A program made the position numbers and the translations under genes. A DNA stretch of 64,000 nucleotides from Ampullaceana balthica (lineage: Eukaryota > Mollusca > Gastropoda > Lymnaeidae): positions 23,627 to 87,626 of the forward strand of contig CALYLW010000283.1 in assembly GCA_944989445.1 (NCBI GenBank), written 5' to 3'. The notes beneath the pieces were generated by a model that was given only the letters and a program-made list of their open reading frames with translations, was not told the origin of the DNA and searched no databases. Below, piece by piece: positions 10,666 through 23,800 of the stretch (positions are counted from its first letter, which is position 1; every line of letters starts with the position of its first letter).

Positions 10666-10779
10666 GAATGAAACACCAGGGTTGTCCTAAGACAATGTAT
10701 ATTACTACAAGCTCATGAGCGTGAATGAAACACCAGGGTTGTCCTAAGACAATGTATATTACTACAAGCTCATGAGCGT
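10666..10779. repeat. 57-bp direct duplication, 2 copies
   Basis: GAATGAAACACCAGGGTTGT up to CTCATGAGCGT is repeated exactly at 10,666 and 10,723. The identity suggests a recent duplication. Confidence 0.9.
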
Positions 10780-10849
10780 GGTGCATGCCCCTTGTTTGTG
10801 ATAGTTTTAATTTGAATGCTGTTAAATGGCAGCAGTTTGATTTTGTCAC

Positions 10850-11470
10850 TGAAAAACTTATTTAACTTCATTTAATTTTTCAATGCCACAAATGTATAAA
10901 CTTCAATATATTTTTAATTTACTCAATTGAATTGTATAAATGAAAATGTATCTCAAAATGAAATGATATCAGTTATTAATTTTTTTCCATTGGTAATTTT
11001 TCCATTTATGTAATTTTTTATTTTGTTTTCACTCCACTCGCAAGCTGATTGTTAAATCTTGAAATTTAATTTGTGTGCCACGGTAATGTTATATTTTAAA
11101 AAGACGTGACATAAATATTTGTACAAATATGTAATACCTGCAACAGAAAAAGGGACAAGGTGAACTTATTACGAATCAAACCCAAATAGCATTTCTTATT
11201 GAACAGCTAAAGCAATAATTTTGCAAAGAAAGAATAAATGTTATCAGCCCACACCCTTACAAGGTCCCTATAATAGAGCATTTAGATATTTGAAAGGAAA
11301 TGTATGAAAGAAAGCACAATTAATACAACTAGAGTTTAAAAAAAAATTAATCTGTTTGAGATCAAACACTCTAAGTGATTTTATTGACAAGGCGTGGCAA
11401 GCATGGATTAATTAATATAGTAATGATTTACACCATCAATTTAGAGATTTGGTCTTTTAAAAATATTATA
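10850..11470. other. intergenic AT-rich DNA, nothing recognised
   Basis: Dense A/T runs with no open frame or repeat of note. Confidence 0.4.
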
Positions 11471-11478
11471 GTTTGCCA

Positions 11479-11679
11479 CAGGGCCGTCTTAACGAATAGG
11501 CCCGTTGGGCATTTGCCCGGGGGCCCACGAGCATAGGGGCCCCTCGGGAATATGTCTATTTGTATATATTATGTATATTTATTTTTTATTCCTGTGGGGG
11601 GGGCCCTCACTCTTCTTTGCCCAGGGGCCCAACACTATTTCTTTGCCCGGGGCCCCAAAACGATGTAAAGACGGCTCTG
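11479..11679. mobile_element. hAT-type MITE with perfect 8-bp TSD
   Basis: The 201-bp element begins CAGGGCCGTCTTAACG and ends CGATGTAAAGACGGCTCTG (inverted). GTTTGCCA flanks both sides (11471-11478, 11680-11687). The interior is a strong GGGCCC-rich foldback (GCCCGGGGGCCC against GGGGCCCC). No coding capacity. Confidence 0.9.
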
Positions 11680-11687
11680 GTTTGCCA

Positions 11688-14608
11688 AATGTTGCACATT
11701 TATGACTAATAGATTTTTTTCCCTTTCATTAAAACTGAAAATGCTTTTAAAAAATAGTAGAGGATGCACAGAGTAAAAAAAAATCAATCAATCAAAATGA
11801 TTAAGTCAGCAAGAGAACGCTTCTTGTGGCTACATGGAAATAATCAGAGAACCAGCTCAATAATGACAAAACATCATATACAAAATAAAAAATTCAAATA
11901 TAGAACAAAGTCTTATTATCTAATTATCTTACAGGTCACACAGACATAGCTGCATAAATTCCATATACAAAAGTAGGGGTTAAAATATTACAGAGTAACA
12001 AGTGCACTGCATGGTGTATTCAAGAAGAGGGGTGGGAGAAACAACAAGTACTTTCTACTGCAATACCAAAATAATCTCCAAATACAACATTTTTTTTTAA
12101 AAGTGTTTTTTTTTAATCTAAGAAATATGTACAGCTTCATCCCAAACGCCAAGACACTAACTCATTACATTTATATAAAATATCTTTGACCACAAGTGAC
12201 CAATCATTTTACAACAAGCAAAGATTTTGGTCAGTGAAAAAAGATTTTGAAAAATTACAGAGTTCCTCTAGGAACGTTTTTCAAAAACATTTAATTGCAT
12301 AATGATTTTTTCTTTCTTCAACAGCAAGGCATTATAAATAACCCACACAAAACATGATAAATCAACCCTCTGATATTTGCTTCAAAACTGCAGCACAATT
12401 TAACACTCTGCTAAAGACTTATTATTGCATGCATTAAAACATTCCTTGATTTGAAACTGCGTTTTTTGTAAAAATCCTGTAAGAAATTAGCTTTACTATC
12501 TTATCAACTGTAACAAAGAAAACAAATTAGTCGACAAGGTTTCTCAGATTGTGTGCCAATAAAAAAATGAGTTTCTAGACAAGTGGATTTTTTGGGATAC
12601 ATTCTAATTTTTGTAAAACCTCTTTGGATTGTTTGCATAATAACGCTTGTTGTTTCTAAGCTAATTCAGTAGTAAGTTAAGCAGGGCTAGTTTTTGTTTG
12701 CTTTGTTTTTCTAAAATCAAAATTTTAATTTTAAAAACAAAATTATTCTTAATTAAGGTATGAATAATATCTTACCTCTCAATTCATAGTATTTTCATCC
12801 AGTCCATGTTTACCTAACAATGACAACAATAATGATATGATAGAGAAAATGAAATGCACCAACCCTTTCTCCCCTTTCTATTGGAAAATTGTGTTGTTTT
12901 TTTCCTATGTAAACATATCCCTTTAAAAAAAAACAAAAAACAATTGGGATATTTTCAACTTGACTGCGTAATAACAATCAGTTATGCCACTAAATTGCCA
13001 ATAAATTTTTTTTAATTTTTTATTTTAAGTGACTGAGTAATGTAAATGAAAAATAGTCCTTTTTTATATATTTTTTTAAATAATAAAGAAAATTACCTAA
13101 CATTCAAAGAACATGAATAGTCGCTAACAAAGAAGAACATTGGTGCATCCCTTATCAAATTCACATTGCACTTTGACAACTGATTTCTACCAAAGAGAAA
13201 AAAAATATATATTCTCCCTATAAGGGCTTTATTTACAATGGTTGATGAGCATGTAATCATATTTACATAAAGGTAAAAGAAAACTGAATAATGGAAGAAT
13301 ATCCAAAAGATTTAAAATAAAATCTTAGAGTAAAGACAACCAAAGGTAAGGGGAAGAAAGCAAAGTTATTGTTGGATTCACCTTGTTTACATATGATTTC
13401 AAACACATAATAATCAATCAGTTAGCACTGGATATTGTGGACCTCCTGCTAACAGATGATGAGCTCTGGAATATTTCTATAAAAGTAGCAATTAAATTAG
13501 AAACACATTATTTTTTTTTAATTTTTAGAATATACATTTTTTCATGGAGCTACTTTAGGATCTATTCCAGTCCGCACTGAGTATGGTGAAATTAAATGAT
13601 TTTTTTATTTATTTATCTTTTCCTAAAAAAAACACTAGTGTTTAAAATATTTGTCCATTTGCTTGTAAAGTTCAAAGAATTTTTTAGCAGGAGATCTAGG
13701 AGCAGGCAACTGATACAGAAGTAGGTCATTTAAACACATTTGAATTGAAATCATAGTCTATTAATGCTGATAGTTATTTCACAGACAAATTTTCCTCAAC
13801 AAATTATAAATACACAATCATAAATCAAGAAAACAAAATTACAGAGCTAAATAAATAAGAAATTCCTAGACTACCTTGAATATTGGAGTGTTAGTGTTAT
13901 ATTCAAATAGCTTTTTAAAAAAAAATTAGATTGCAAGCTGGGTATATGACCATTACAGTGACCAATTCAAGTGTCTGGAAATATTTATGTACAAACTAAC
14001 CCTTTGAAGGAAACAAACGAAATCATGTTTTGAGCTGAAAACATTTTTATTACATATGAAAAACGTTAAAAGTTAAATAAAAATGTATTTGTATTTTTCT
14101 CCTTTAAATGCCACTTGGATAACAGTGTTATAATTGGCTCACCAACAACCAATATTTGTAGTTAATAAATGTTACAAATGAAAATGACTTTACAAATCAG
14201 CCAGTAGGTGTAGTATTAATTCTTCAGTGTTGTAGTTCTATCTTGTTCCACCATCAACTCAAATGTACTTTTGGAATGCATTCTAAAATATGAAAGTGAA
14301 CTTATTCATTTTGTTTGTTAACTCAAGATATTGCTGCAAAAAAAGATAAAGTCAAACTAACATAAGCACTCTAGTTCTAGTTAATCAAGACATTTTTAAT
14401 TAATGCGGCCTTGGATTTAAACACATGACTTTAAGTTTTCACTAGATAAAATTAAACATTTTTAACTCATTTATCACACAATCATTTACCACTTTAATTC
14501 ATTCTTTCACATCATGTAAAAAAGCTAAGTCCAAGATTTTTTGAAAGTCCTATATATTTGCCTCTCCTTTGCAAAATGTTTCATTCTGTTTAATCAAACA
14601 AAGTAAAC
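11688..14608. other. long AT-rich intergenic stretch, nothing recognised
   Basis: Nearly 3 kb of poly-A/T-rich DNA without clear genes, tandem repeats or TE ends. It is notably poorer in TEs than the flanking sequence. It could be distal 3' UTR of neur or plain intergenic DNA. Confidence 0.4.
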
Positions 14609-15213
14609 TTTACTGCTATCACCACTGTAAACCAACTTGTGCCAATACCAGGGATCTTCCCAGTTTACTGCTATCACCACTGTAAACCAACTTCTGCCAA
14701 TACCAGGGATCTTCCCAGTTTACTGCTATCACCACTGTAAACCAACTTCTGCCAATACCAGGGATCTTCCCAGTTTACTGCTACCACCACTGTAAACCAA
14801 CTTCTGCCAATACCAGGGATCTTCCCAGTTTACTGCTATCACCACTGTAAACCAACTTCTGCCAATACCAGGGATCTTCCCAGTTTACTGCTATCACCAC
14901 TGTAAACCAACTTCTGCCAATACCAGGGATCTTCCCAGTTTACTGCTATCACCACTGTAAACCAACTTCTGCCAATACCAGGGATCTTCCCAGTTTACTG
15001 CTATCACCACTGTAAACCAACTTCTGCCAATACCAGGGATCTTCCCAGTTTACTGCTATCACCACTGTAAACCAACTTCTGCCAATACCAGGGATCTTCC
15101 CAGTTTACTGCTATCACCACTGTAAACCAACTTCTGCCAATACCAGGGATCTTCCCAGTTTACTGCTATCACCACTGTAAACCAACTTCTGCCAATACCA
15201 GGGATCTTCCCAG
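14609..15213. repeat. 55-bp satellite, 11 copies
   Basis: Units of the type TTTACTGCTATCACCACTGT, then AAACCAACTTCTGCCAATAC and CAGGGATCTTCCCAG repeat with almost no divergence. The marker CCAGGG recurs every 55 bp from 14,648 to 15,198. The array ends sharply at the dispersed repeat beginning TTGATGTTGAG at 15,214. Confidence 0.95.
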
Positions 15214-15292
15214 TTGATGTTGAGATGAAGGCAGGCAAGGCTTTGGTCCTTGTATTAAATAATGCTGTGCAACAGAGATTTACAGACATGAC
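15214..15292 (+). repeat. dispersed repeat, copy 2
   Basis: Homologous to 10,335-10,412 (TTGATGTTGAGATGAAGG, then CAACAGAGATTTACAGACATG). It begins exactly where the 55-bp satellite ends. Confidence 0.6.
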
Positions 15293-15364
15293 TTCCACGG
15301 CCTATACCACTTTCAATGAATCTTAATTTTGAAGTAAACAACTCTCTGGGGGAAATAACGATTC

Positions 15365-15725
15365 CATGACAAAACGACATGTTGACAAAATGACAAGGTG
15401 ACAAAACGACAAGGTCTCATAGAAACAATGTAGATTACTGTAGAACCCCGAATGAAGTATGAAGTCCCCCCGACTAGGTCACTTTGAACATAGACTAAGG
15501 GTGTCAGACTCAATAGCTCTGCGGCCAAAACTAAAAACACTCTTCAGTCAAAATTATTGCCTTTTTTTTTCATTGTTCTATCTTGAACTATTTTTGTCAA
15601 CTTGTCATTTTGTCACCATGTCGTTTTGTCACTGGTCGTTTTGTCGTTTCATCACTTGTCATTTTGTCACCTTGTCGTTTTGTGGCTTTGTCAGTTGTCA
15701 TTTTGTCACTTGTCGTTTTGTCTTT
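15365..15725. repeat. complementary GACAAAACGACA / TGTCGTTTTGTC repeat pair
   Basis: Irregular repeats of GACAAAAYGACA at 15,365-15,415 are mirrored by many TGTCRTTTTGTC units at 15,598-15,724 on the same strand. Transcripts could fold into a hairpin with a ~180-base loop. Confidence 0.7.
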
Positions 15726-16705
15726 GTTATTAAAAATAACAGTTTATTGAGAATTCAAACCCTGTTACCAATCCATAGCCCATAATGGTAAATACATTTT
15801 ATGTAAGCTAAAAAGAAATATTTGAAAAAAAAAGTGTTCATAGATAAGCTAACAATTCTCATGTCATTTTATTTGAATTGGTTTTCTGTTAAATGTGCTG
15901 ATGTTGTGATATTTGCAAATACAATCAAGCTACAGGATTAACCACAATATTAGATCCATTGAAAAATTGAACAGGATTACTACTACATGTAGTTGTCTAC
16001 AATGACATAAAACATATATAAAAACATTTTATTTGGACTTTAAGCTTTAAGTTAACTGGGGTGTAAAGTGTAAGGTAATTTCCTCTCCTAAGTTTTACAC
16101 AGTTGTCTACTCCACAAATCTGTTTACATATCCAGCATAATTTGTTAGCATCCTTGACAAGATTCTGTTAGCATATAAATAAGGACAAACCTTCAACTGG
16201 GACATTAATTTGCATATTTAAAGACAGTGGTAAGATGTGATAAAAATAATTAGAATGAAGATATCCCGACTTTTTTCCTGTTCAATGAATTTTTAAAAAA
16301 ATTTAAAAATAAAATTTATTTTAAAAAATAAAAAAACATTAATATAAAATCGTCATGGTCAGAGATTAATAACATTTTAAACTCAAATGTAAACCAAAAG
16401 AAGTTGATATTCAGATTTAAATTATTTTTTTAAAGCTTTCAAGCCCTACAATCTGGTCACTAAAAAAAACCTGAACTAGGTCTAAAAGGGACTGATTAAA
16501 TTTGTTTCAAATTATTATAAATGAGAAAAGAAGGGCAATATTTTATTTTTCATTATTTTTTTTAAATCATTATGAGACATCAACTTTTTCATATTCTAAT
16601 TAAGAATTAAACTTTAAAGCAAAGATAATCTAAAACATTTTAACTTGATTTTAAATTAACCATCAATTTTTAAAAATATATTGTTGATGTAAACAATGGT
16701 GGGTG

Positions 16706-16719
16706 GTTTCCATAGCAAC
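16706..16719. promoter_or_regulatory. RFX X-box-like motif
   Basis: GTTTCCATAGCAAC resembles the imperfect inverted X-box bound by RFX factors. It lies in the inferred 3' flank of neur, so any regulatory role is speculative. Confidence 0.25.
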
Positions 16720-17202
16720 CATCATTTCGGCATATTATTTGAAATAGTAACACACATGCTCAACGTTTCCACTTATTAAATTGTGATTTCTTTTTTGTTC
16801 CAAGAGTAGTAAAAAGCCGAATAAAATACAGCAAAAAAGAAGTGTTTATTCCATTTTTAAGGCTAAGGTGATATCTGTCTTGACAAAATAGTTGTGTTTA
16901 TTAACTTAGTCTTTATTATTCCTTATCTCAGCTGGTAAACCAGGTTCAATTTACACACAATGATTCATCCCAAGCCAAGAGTCAATAATTTAGAACTAGA
17001 TTGTATCCAGTTTCAAAGTGTAACATTTCCTACAGTATACAGCATTATCCATGTTAATATGTCATGTATCCACAGTCTTATTATTTTATAACTACCTCTT
17101 CAATTCATCTCTGGACCAACATCCGAACAGCAATTAACCATCTCATCAAGCAGGAATCATCCAAACACATAGAAACAAAATTAAACAGAGAGTTCCGCCT
17201 AT

Positions 17203-17208
17203 TTTATT
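17203..17208 (-). promoter_or_regulatory. candidate poly(A) signal of neur
   Basis: This is the first AATAAA hexamer on the minus strand after the stop codon, inside a short A/T run. AATAAA is frequent by chance in such AT-rich DNA, so this is only a candidate. Confidence 0.3.
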
Positions 17209-17329
17209 TTTTTGGATTAACGTCCCTTTGGCACAAAGAAATATGTGCATTCCTTAAGAAGAAGTCTGTCTTATCACACGTGTTCGTCCATAGTAAACAA
17301 AACAAAACTGGTGTTTTTAGGTCATGCTG

Positions 17330-17826
17330 CTAAGAACGGTATATTTTTATCACATCCACGATGGTCTGCCGACAAATGGGGCAGAGGCCCTTCTCCCCGC
17401 GTATGGTGGTGGCACAGTTGTAGCACAGGCACATGTGCCCGCAGGTGTACAGGACACAGTTGATGGTCTGCTCCCAGCAGACTTTGCAGTCGGTCGCGCC
17501 GTCCTCCACCTGGGGATTGGTTGTGGGCGACAGGGGCGTGGCCGGCAGGGACGTGTGATGGGGCATCGGGAACCCATCCCCGGCCTCTTGCGCCGACGAC
17601 AGGTAGGACACCGGCACGCTGTTGCTGCGAAACATGTTGGCGGGTAGGGATATGGGCCCTGGGATGCTGACTGCTGGGGGCATGGCCACTATGAGGCCGG
17701 CGTTGGCGTGGGCTGTATCACCAAAGTCATTGAATGTCGCACCAGTGCCTGGTGTTACGTTGGAGTTGTAGTTGGTCATAGACTGAGATCGGGGAAGACG
17801 ACCTTGGATAGGTGTTGTTGTAGTGC
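17330..17826 (-). CDS. neur: neur coding exon 7: spacer and C-terminal RING finger
   Basis: The acceptor is TTTTTTTTCAG|GCACTAC. The 497-nt exon encodes residues 783-946 and the stop at 17330. A Ser/Pro/Asn-rich spacer (783-890) precedes a RING at the extreme C-terminus with ligands C895, C898, C910, H912, C916, C919, C930 and C933, plus an extra C914. Landmarks are YTCGHMCLCYNC and CPICR, ending IKIYRS. This is the Neuralized/MIB-type C3HC4 RING that recruits the E2 enzyme. All eight zinc ligands are present, so the enzyme looks catalytically intact. Confidence 0.97.
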
Positions 17827-20800
17827 CTGAAAAAAAACACAAACAAGAATGTAACTGAGAATTGTTATTGATGGTGTCCAATAGTTTTAATAGTTCTATA
17901 ACGAGAAATATAACCATTTATTTATTTTGTTTGTGCACCAGATGTTTGAGTTTTAATTATAAACATCAACATACTACATTTTTTTAAAAACCTATGAGGA
18001 ACTCGTATGTTCGGCTACTGTAAAAGTTAAAAAGTCTCTAAAAAAAATTGTGCATCTGCTGCTCTGCTCCTTAAGGACACTGCAACACGTATTTTTTAAA
18101 ATATGTAGCTAAAATCTGCAATTAGAGGCTTTCTAAATAATTTCAACCAATAGAGTTTTCTCCTGTCAGTCTATAAAAAATTAACAAATAAGTAATCAAT
18201 CTCCGTTGTCTTAATCGTAATTTTTAATTGCAGAGCATTGACTTTTTAGAATCATACTTTGACAATATCAAACCAAAAATCTAAACATTCAGTACACATT
18301 TTCAATTATGAATTTAAATTTCACTATAACTTCTGTGTCATGAAATAACTGTTTTCCATGAAAGTGAATCCTTATTTATTGTAATGGTGTCTGGAATGAG
18401 GAGGGGGGGGGGCGGGGGCCTGGAGTGGGCTTTAATTCACAAAGCCCTTAACATACCTATTGATTTGTTTCTTGAAAATGAAACATATCCCTAAACAAAA
18501 ATTACAAGCAATGATGGATGTTATTACCAATGATTTTAATTTTCTGTATATTCCCATAGACATCAAAGAAAGCCCATAGCGGCAGTGTACGATCTACATG
18601 CATTAGTGTCACAGGAGCCTGGTTATTGCGTGCATATTTGACTTCCCCTGAAACAGTGGAAAAGAAACTTAAACAGTGGATGAACAGATTTTGATATTTA
18701 AATGTTATTTGCTTTGCACAGTATTTAAAATCAATCATAAGTGATAAACATATTCAATACATTATTAAATGTTGCGCTGTAAACAATTTTTATGAAATGC
18801 ATTATACTTGAAAGAAAAAATTTAAAACATTTTTTTGTCGATTTCTGAGTTCTATTCAAAGTTGTACAATATTATAAAATTTATACAACTAAAATCAAAT
18901 TGTTAGAGTTAATGAAAACAATCAAACGTTTCATCTATGTCTTGAGCTGAGGTCAAGAGTAAAAATGTCAGAATAGAATCATCTTGCCCAACGTGAGGGA
19001 CGTAAGCAACATGTAACACAAACTGACCAGTTTCTGTAAGATAGAAGCTCAGTTCATCCCCAACTTCAGGATTTCTACAGACATCTTTGTTCACCACCCA
19101 ATACTCCAGGCGATCCAGGAGAAGGTCGGAGTCATCAGGCAGGCTGTTGGGATCCACTTTTGTGGGGTCACAGGCTGTCAGACCGAACCCTAGACCACCG
19201 ATGTAGGATCTGTCTATACTCAACACCTGTTGTGACAGAAGTCTCAAGTGACATTCAAATAAGCATTTAAAAACAAGAGCTCTTAAGATTTAGAATATCT
19301 GCGCTCTTGAATCAAAGGTAAGGAATTAATTCTTTTTTGGTCATACAATTACAAACCCAGATAACAAGGGAAATATGTTTATATTTTAATAGGAGTTGTG
19401 CAACTCTACAAAATCTAGACCAAATTTTACAGAAAAGCTCAGCTACTAAAAATTCTGACCCTATGGATTTGCTTGAGGTAAAAAAAAACTTTCAACAATA
19501 GGAAATCCTTCTTTAATTGATAATGCATTTTAAAAGTAAAGAGTCTTCTAAATTATGGCTAATATTTTGGAAAATATAATTTTGCAATACTTTTACATAT
19601 TTGCAACATAACTTATTTTATTAAAATACAGCAAAAATAAAAATGTTCAAACAAGATGCTTTTGTAATAAATAAATATTTAAAATTTTATTTGTTAACCT
19701 CCAGCCCAAAGCACGCCTGATATCAATCACCTGAATGACTATAGTTTCTCCACATCGAATGGGTCGGACTGTAAAGACAAAAGCATTGCAGTACTCCTCT
19801 CTGAGCCTGACCGCTATGGTCCTGTCGCTGCTGACTCTGATGTTCTTCCCTTGCAGGGCGTGGAGGTGCAGAGGAATCAGGGGGATGCCGGCGTGCCAGT
19901 GGACGCTGGGCAGCGGGGAGCTCGGCGTTGGTGAAAGTGGTGGGGGGTCATTGATGGAGACGTTCGAGAATGAGAACAGGTCGACATCAGAAGGTTGTGG
20001 ACTGGCATCAAACTGGGCCGCGTTGGCCGGGGGCTCGATCTCTGTGAGAAACAGTTGCAGACAATAAGTGGAGGCTAAGCTAATGAGATGGGTCTTTTTG
20101 TGGACATTGTTAAATACTTCAACACTAACCCTACAAGATATTTAGTTACCACCCTAGGTACATAGTTTGAAGACTACAAGTCTATTTTAATTCTAAATGC
20201 CTGTAAAAGCTTCCTTCATTCAATACAAATGCTTACAAGTCATTAATGCCAGGGTAGAAAACTCTTGAGATCAGTTGATTACTATTTAATGAAAAAAAAG
20301 AATTCGATGATCTCCCTTTTATAAATTTTATTTAACTATTTATAATTTTTTTATTAAATCCCTTATATTAACTTCACCGCCGTCTCTGTCTCTCTGTCTG
20401 TCTTGGGCATCCGGAAAAACAAAAGTAAATAAAACAAACCCATGTTTTTGACTATAAATCCCTTATATATGAGACAGAACTTAAAGTATTTACAAATATC
20501 TACAGACTGAATCTGTCTTTACTCCCCTTTGCTTTTAACCCAAAAAGGGTGGGGTGGGGGTGGGAGAGGTGAAAGGTCTTGTCACCGATCGCTGGGGAAA
20601 GTTCACCGTGAAACGCCAAATGTAAACAAAAGCACGCCGCTTTACCTGGTTTAAGCACGAGACGTGTTCACACCGGTGGCTGGCCTGAAGTCAAGTGACC
20701 CGTAAAATGTAAACGATAGTGACCTCTACATATAGTTTATATAGATAAACTAAAAATGCATTAATTTAATTACGGTACGTTCGATCGATCTGAAATTTTG

Positions 20801-23800
20801 ATACGATGCATTGTTAGGTTAGACGGGTCCGTGTGCCAAATTTCAGTTCGATCGGATCATGGGAAGTGGGTCATTTTCGACTTTTGTTTTTCCGCCCGCC
20901 GAGCCCGTGAGAGAGATGATGAGAGAGATGATGAGAGAGAGACAGACAGAGACGGCCGCGAAGTTAATATAAGTTAATATAATAAAACAAACCCGAAAAA
21001 ACAAAGTTTTTGACTATAAATCCCTTATATATGAGACATAACTAACAGTATTGATTATTTTCAAACATTTACAGACTGAATCTGTCTTAACTCAACTTTG
21101 CATCATAACCCTAGTGGGGGGGGGGCGGGTGGGGGGGGGAGAGGGGAAAAGTCTGGTCACCGATTCGCTTGACCGAGCTCAGAGTGACACGTAAAATGTA
21201 AACAAAAGCGCCCGTCGCTTCGTTGGGTCGCCTCAATGCGTCAGCTCAAAATTTCACGTGGCAAAAAAACAATAACAAATCGTGAATTTAAATTACATAC
21301 CTCATATAAGGATAAACTAAAAATGCATTAATTTAATTACGGTACGATCGATCGATCTGAAATTTTGATACGATGCATTGTTAGGTCAGACGGGTCCGTG
21401 TGCCAAATTTCAGTTCGATCGGATCATGGGAAGTGGGTCATTTTTGACTTCTGTTTTTCCGCCCGCCGAGCCCAAGACAGAGAGAGAGAGACGGCCGCGA
21501 AGTTAATATAAGGGATTTAATAAAACAAACCCGCAAAAAACAAACCCGTAAAAACAAAGTTTTTGACTATAAATCCCTTATATATGAGACATAACTAACA
21601 GTATTGATTATTTTCAAACATTTACAGACTGAATCTGTCTTAACTCAACTTTGCATCATAACCCTAGTGGGGGGGAGGGGTGGGTGGGGGGGGGAGAGGG
21701 GAAAAGTCTGGTCACCGATTCGCTTGACCGAGCTCAGAGTGACACGTAAAATGTAAACAAAAGCGCCCGTCGCTTCGTTGGGTCGCCTCAATGCGTCAGC
21801 TCAAAATTTCACGTGGCAAAAAAACAATAACAAACCGTGAATTTAAATTACATACCTCATATAAGGATAAACTAAAAATGCATTAATTTAATTACGGTAC
21901 GTTCGATCGATCTGAAATTTTGATACGATGCATTGTTAGGTCAGACGGGTCCGTGTGCCAAATTTCAGTTCGATCGGATCATGGGAAGTGGGTTCATTTT
22001 TGACTTCTGTTTTTCCGCCCGCCGAGCCAAGACAGAGAGAGAGAGACGGCCGCGAAGTTAATATAAGGGATTTAATAAAACAAACCCGTAAAAACAAAGT
22101 TTTTGACTATAAATCCCTTATATATGAGACATAACTAACAGTATTGATTATTTTCAAACATTTACAGACTGAATCTGTCTTAACTCAAGTTTGCTTCATA
22201 ACCCTGGGGGGGAGGTGTGGGTGGGAGGGGGGAGGGGGGGGGGAGGGGGAGAGGGGGAAAAAACATTGACAGACTGACACCGAGTGATGTCCCTTGTCTT
22301 TAATAAATGGGGGTGGGACGTGAGGGGGTGTCGGCTCGACGGTCGGCGTCAACTCAAACTCACGTGGAATTGGAAGGAAAAAAACAACAAAAACAAACGT
22401 GAATTTAAATTACATACCTCATATAAGGATAAACTAAAAATGCATTAATTTAATTACGGTACGTTCGATCGATCTGAAATTTTGATACGATGCATTGTTA
22501 GGTTAGACGGGTCCGTGTGCCAAATTTCAGTTCGATCGGATCATGGGAAGTGGGTCATTTTTGACTTCTGTTTTTCCGCCCGCCGAGCCCAGAGACAGAG
22601 AGAGAGACGGCCGCGAAGTTAATATAAGGGATTTAATAAAACAAACCCGTAAAAACAAAGTTTTTGACTATAAATCCCTTATATATGAGACATAACTAAC
22701 AGTATTGATTATTTTCAAACATTTACAGACTGAATCTGTCTTAACACAAGTTTGCTTCATAACCCTAGGGGGGAGGGGTGGGTGGGAGGGGGAGAGGGGA
22801 AAAGTCTGGTCACCGATTCGCTTGACCGAGCTCAGAGTGACACGTAAAATGTAAACAAAAGCGCACCGTCGTTTCGTTGGGTCGCCTCAATGCTCAAACT
22901 TTCACGTGGCACAAAAAACAATAACAAATCGTGAATTTAAATTACATACCTCATATAAGGATAAACTAAAAATGCATTAATTTAATTACGGTACGTTCGA
23001 TCGATCTGAAATTTTGATACGATGCATTGTTAGGTCAGACGGGTCCGTGTGCCAAATTTCAGTTCGATCGGATCATGGAAAGTGGGTCATTTTTGGCCGA
23101 GCCCAAGACAGAGAGAGAGAGAGAGAGACGGCCGCGAAGTTAATATAAGGGATTTAAAAAACAAAACAAAGTTTTTGACTATAAATCCCTTATATATGAG
23201 ACATAACTAACAGTATTGATTATTTTCAAACATTTACAGACTGAATCTGTCTTAACTCAACTTTGCATCATAACCCTAGTGGAGGGGTGGGTGGGGGGGA
23301 GAGGGGAAAAGTCTGGTCACCGATTCGCTTGACCGAGCTCAGAGTGACACGTAAAATGTAAACAAAAGCGCCCGTCGCTTCGTTGGGTCGCTTCAATGCG
23401 TCAGCTCAAAATTTCACGTGGCAAAAAAACAATAACAAACCGTGAATTAAAATTACATACCTCATATAAGGAAAAACTAAAAATGCATTAATTTAATTAC
23501 GGTACGTTCGATCGATCTGAAATTTTGATACGATGCATTGTTAGGTCAGACGGGTCCGTGTGCCAAATTTCAGTTCGATCGGATCATGGGAAGTGGGTCA
23601 TTTTTTACTTCTGTTTTTGCGCCCGCCCGCCGAGCCCAAGACAGAGAGAGAGAGAGAGACGGCCGCGAAGTTAATATAAGGGATTTAAAAATGACCCACT
23701 TTCCGTGAAGCCATCGAGCTGAAATTTGGCACACGGACCCGTGTCACCTAACAATGCATCGTATCAAAATTTCAGATCGATCGAACGTACCGTAATTAAA

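Larger units (their letters stand above)
15800..17329 (-). other. probable neur 3' UTR and downstream flank
   Basis: About 1.5 kb of AT-rich sequence without credible genes follows the neur stop. A minus-strand AATAAA at 17203-17208 is about 120 bp past the stop and is the first candidate poly(A) signal; several others follow further away. The true 3' end cannot be fixed from sequence alone. Confidence 0.4.

Noticed and set aside
14609..15213. Regular repeats resembling a CRISPR array
   Set aside because: The whole 55-bp unit is repeated with no unique spacers, so this is a satellite in an animal genome.
17245..17647. Plus-strand open frames opposite the RING exon
   Set aside because: Antisense shadows; the minus-strand frame encodes an intact RING with all zinc ligands.
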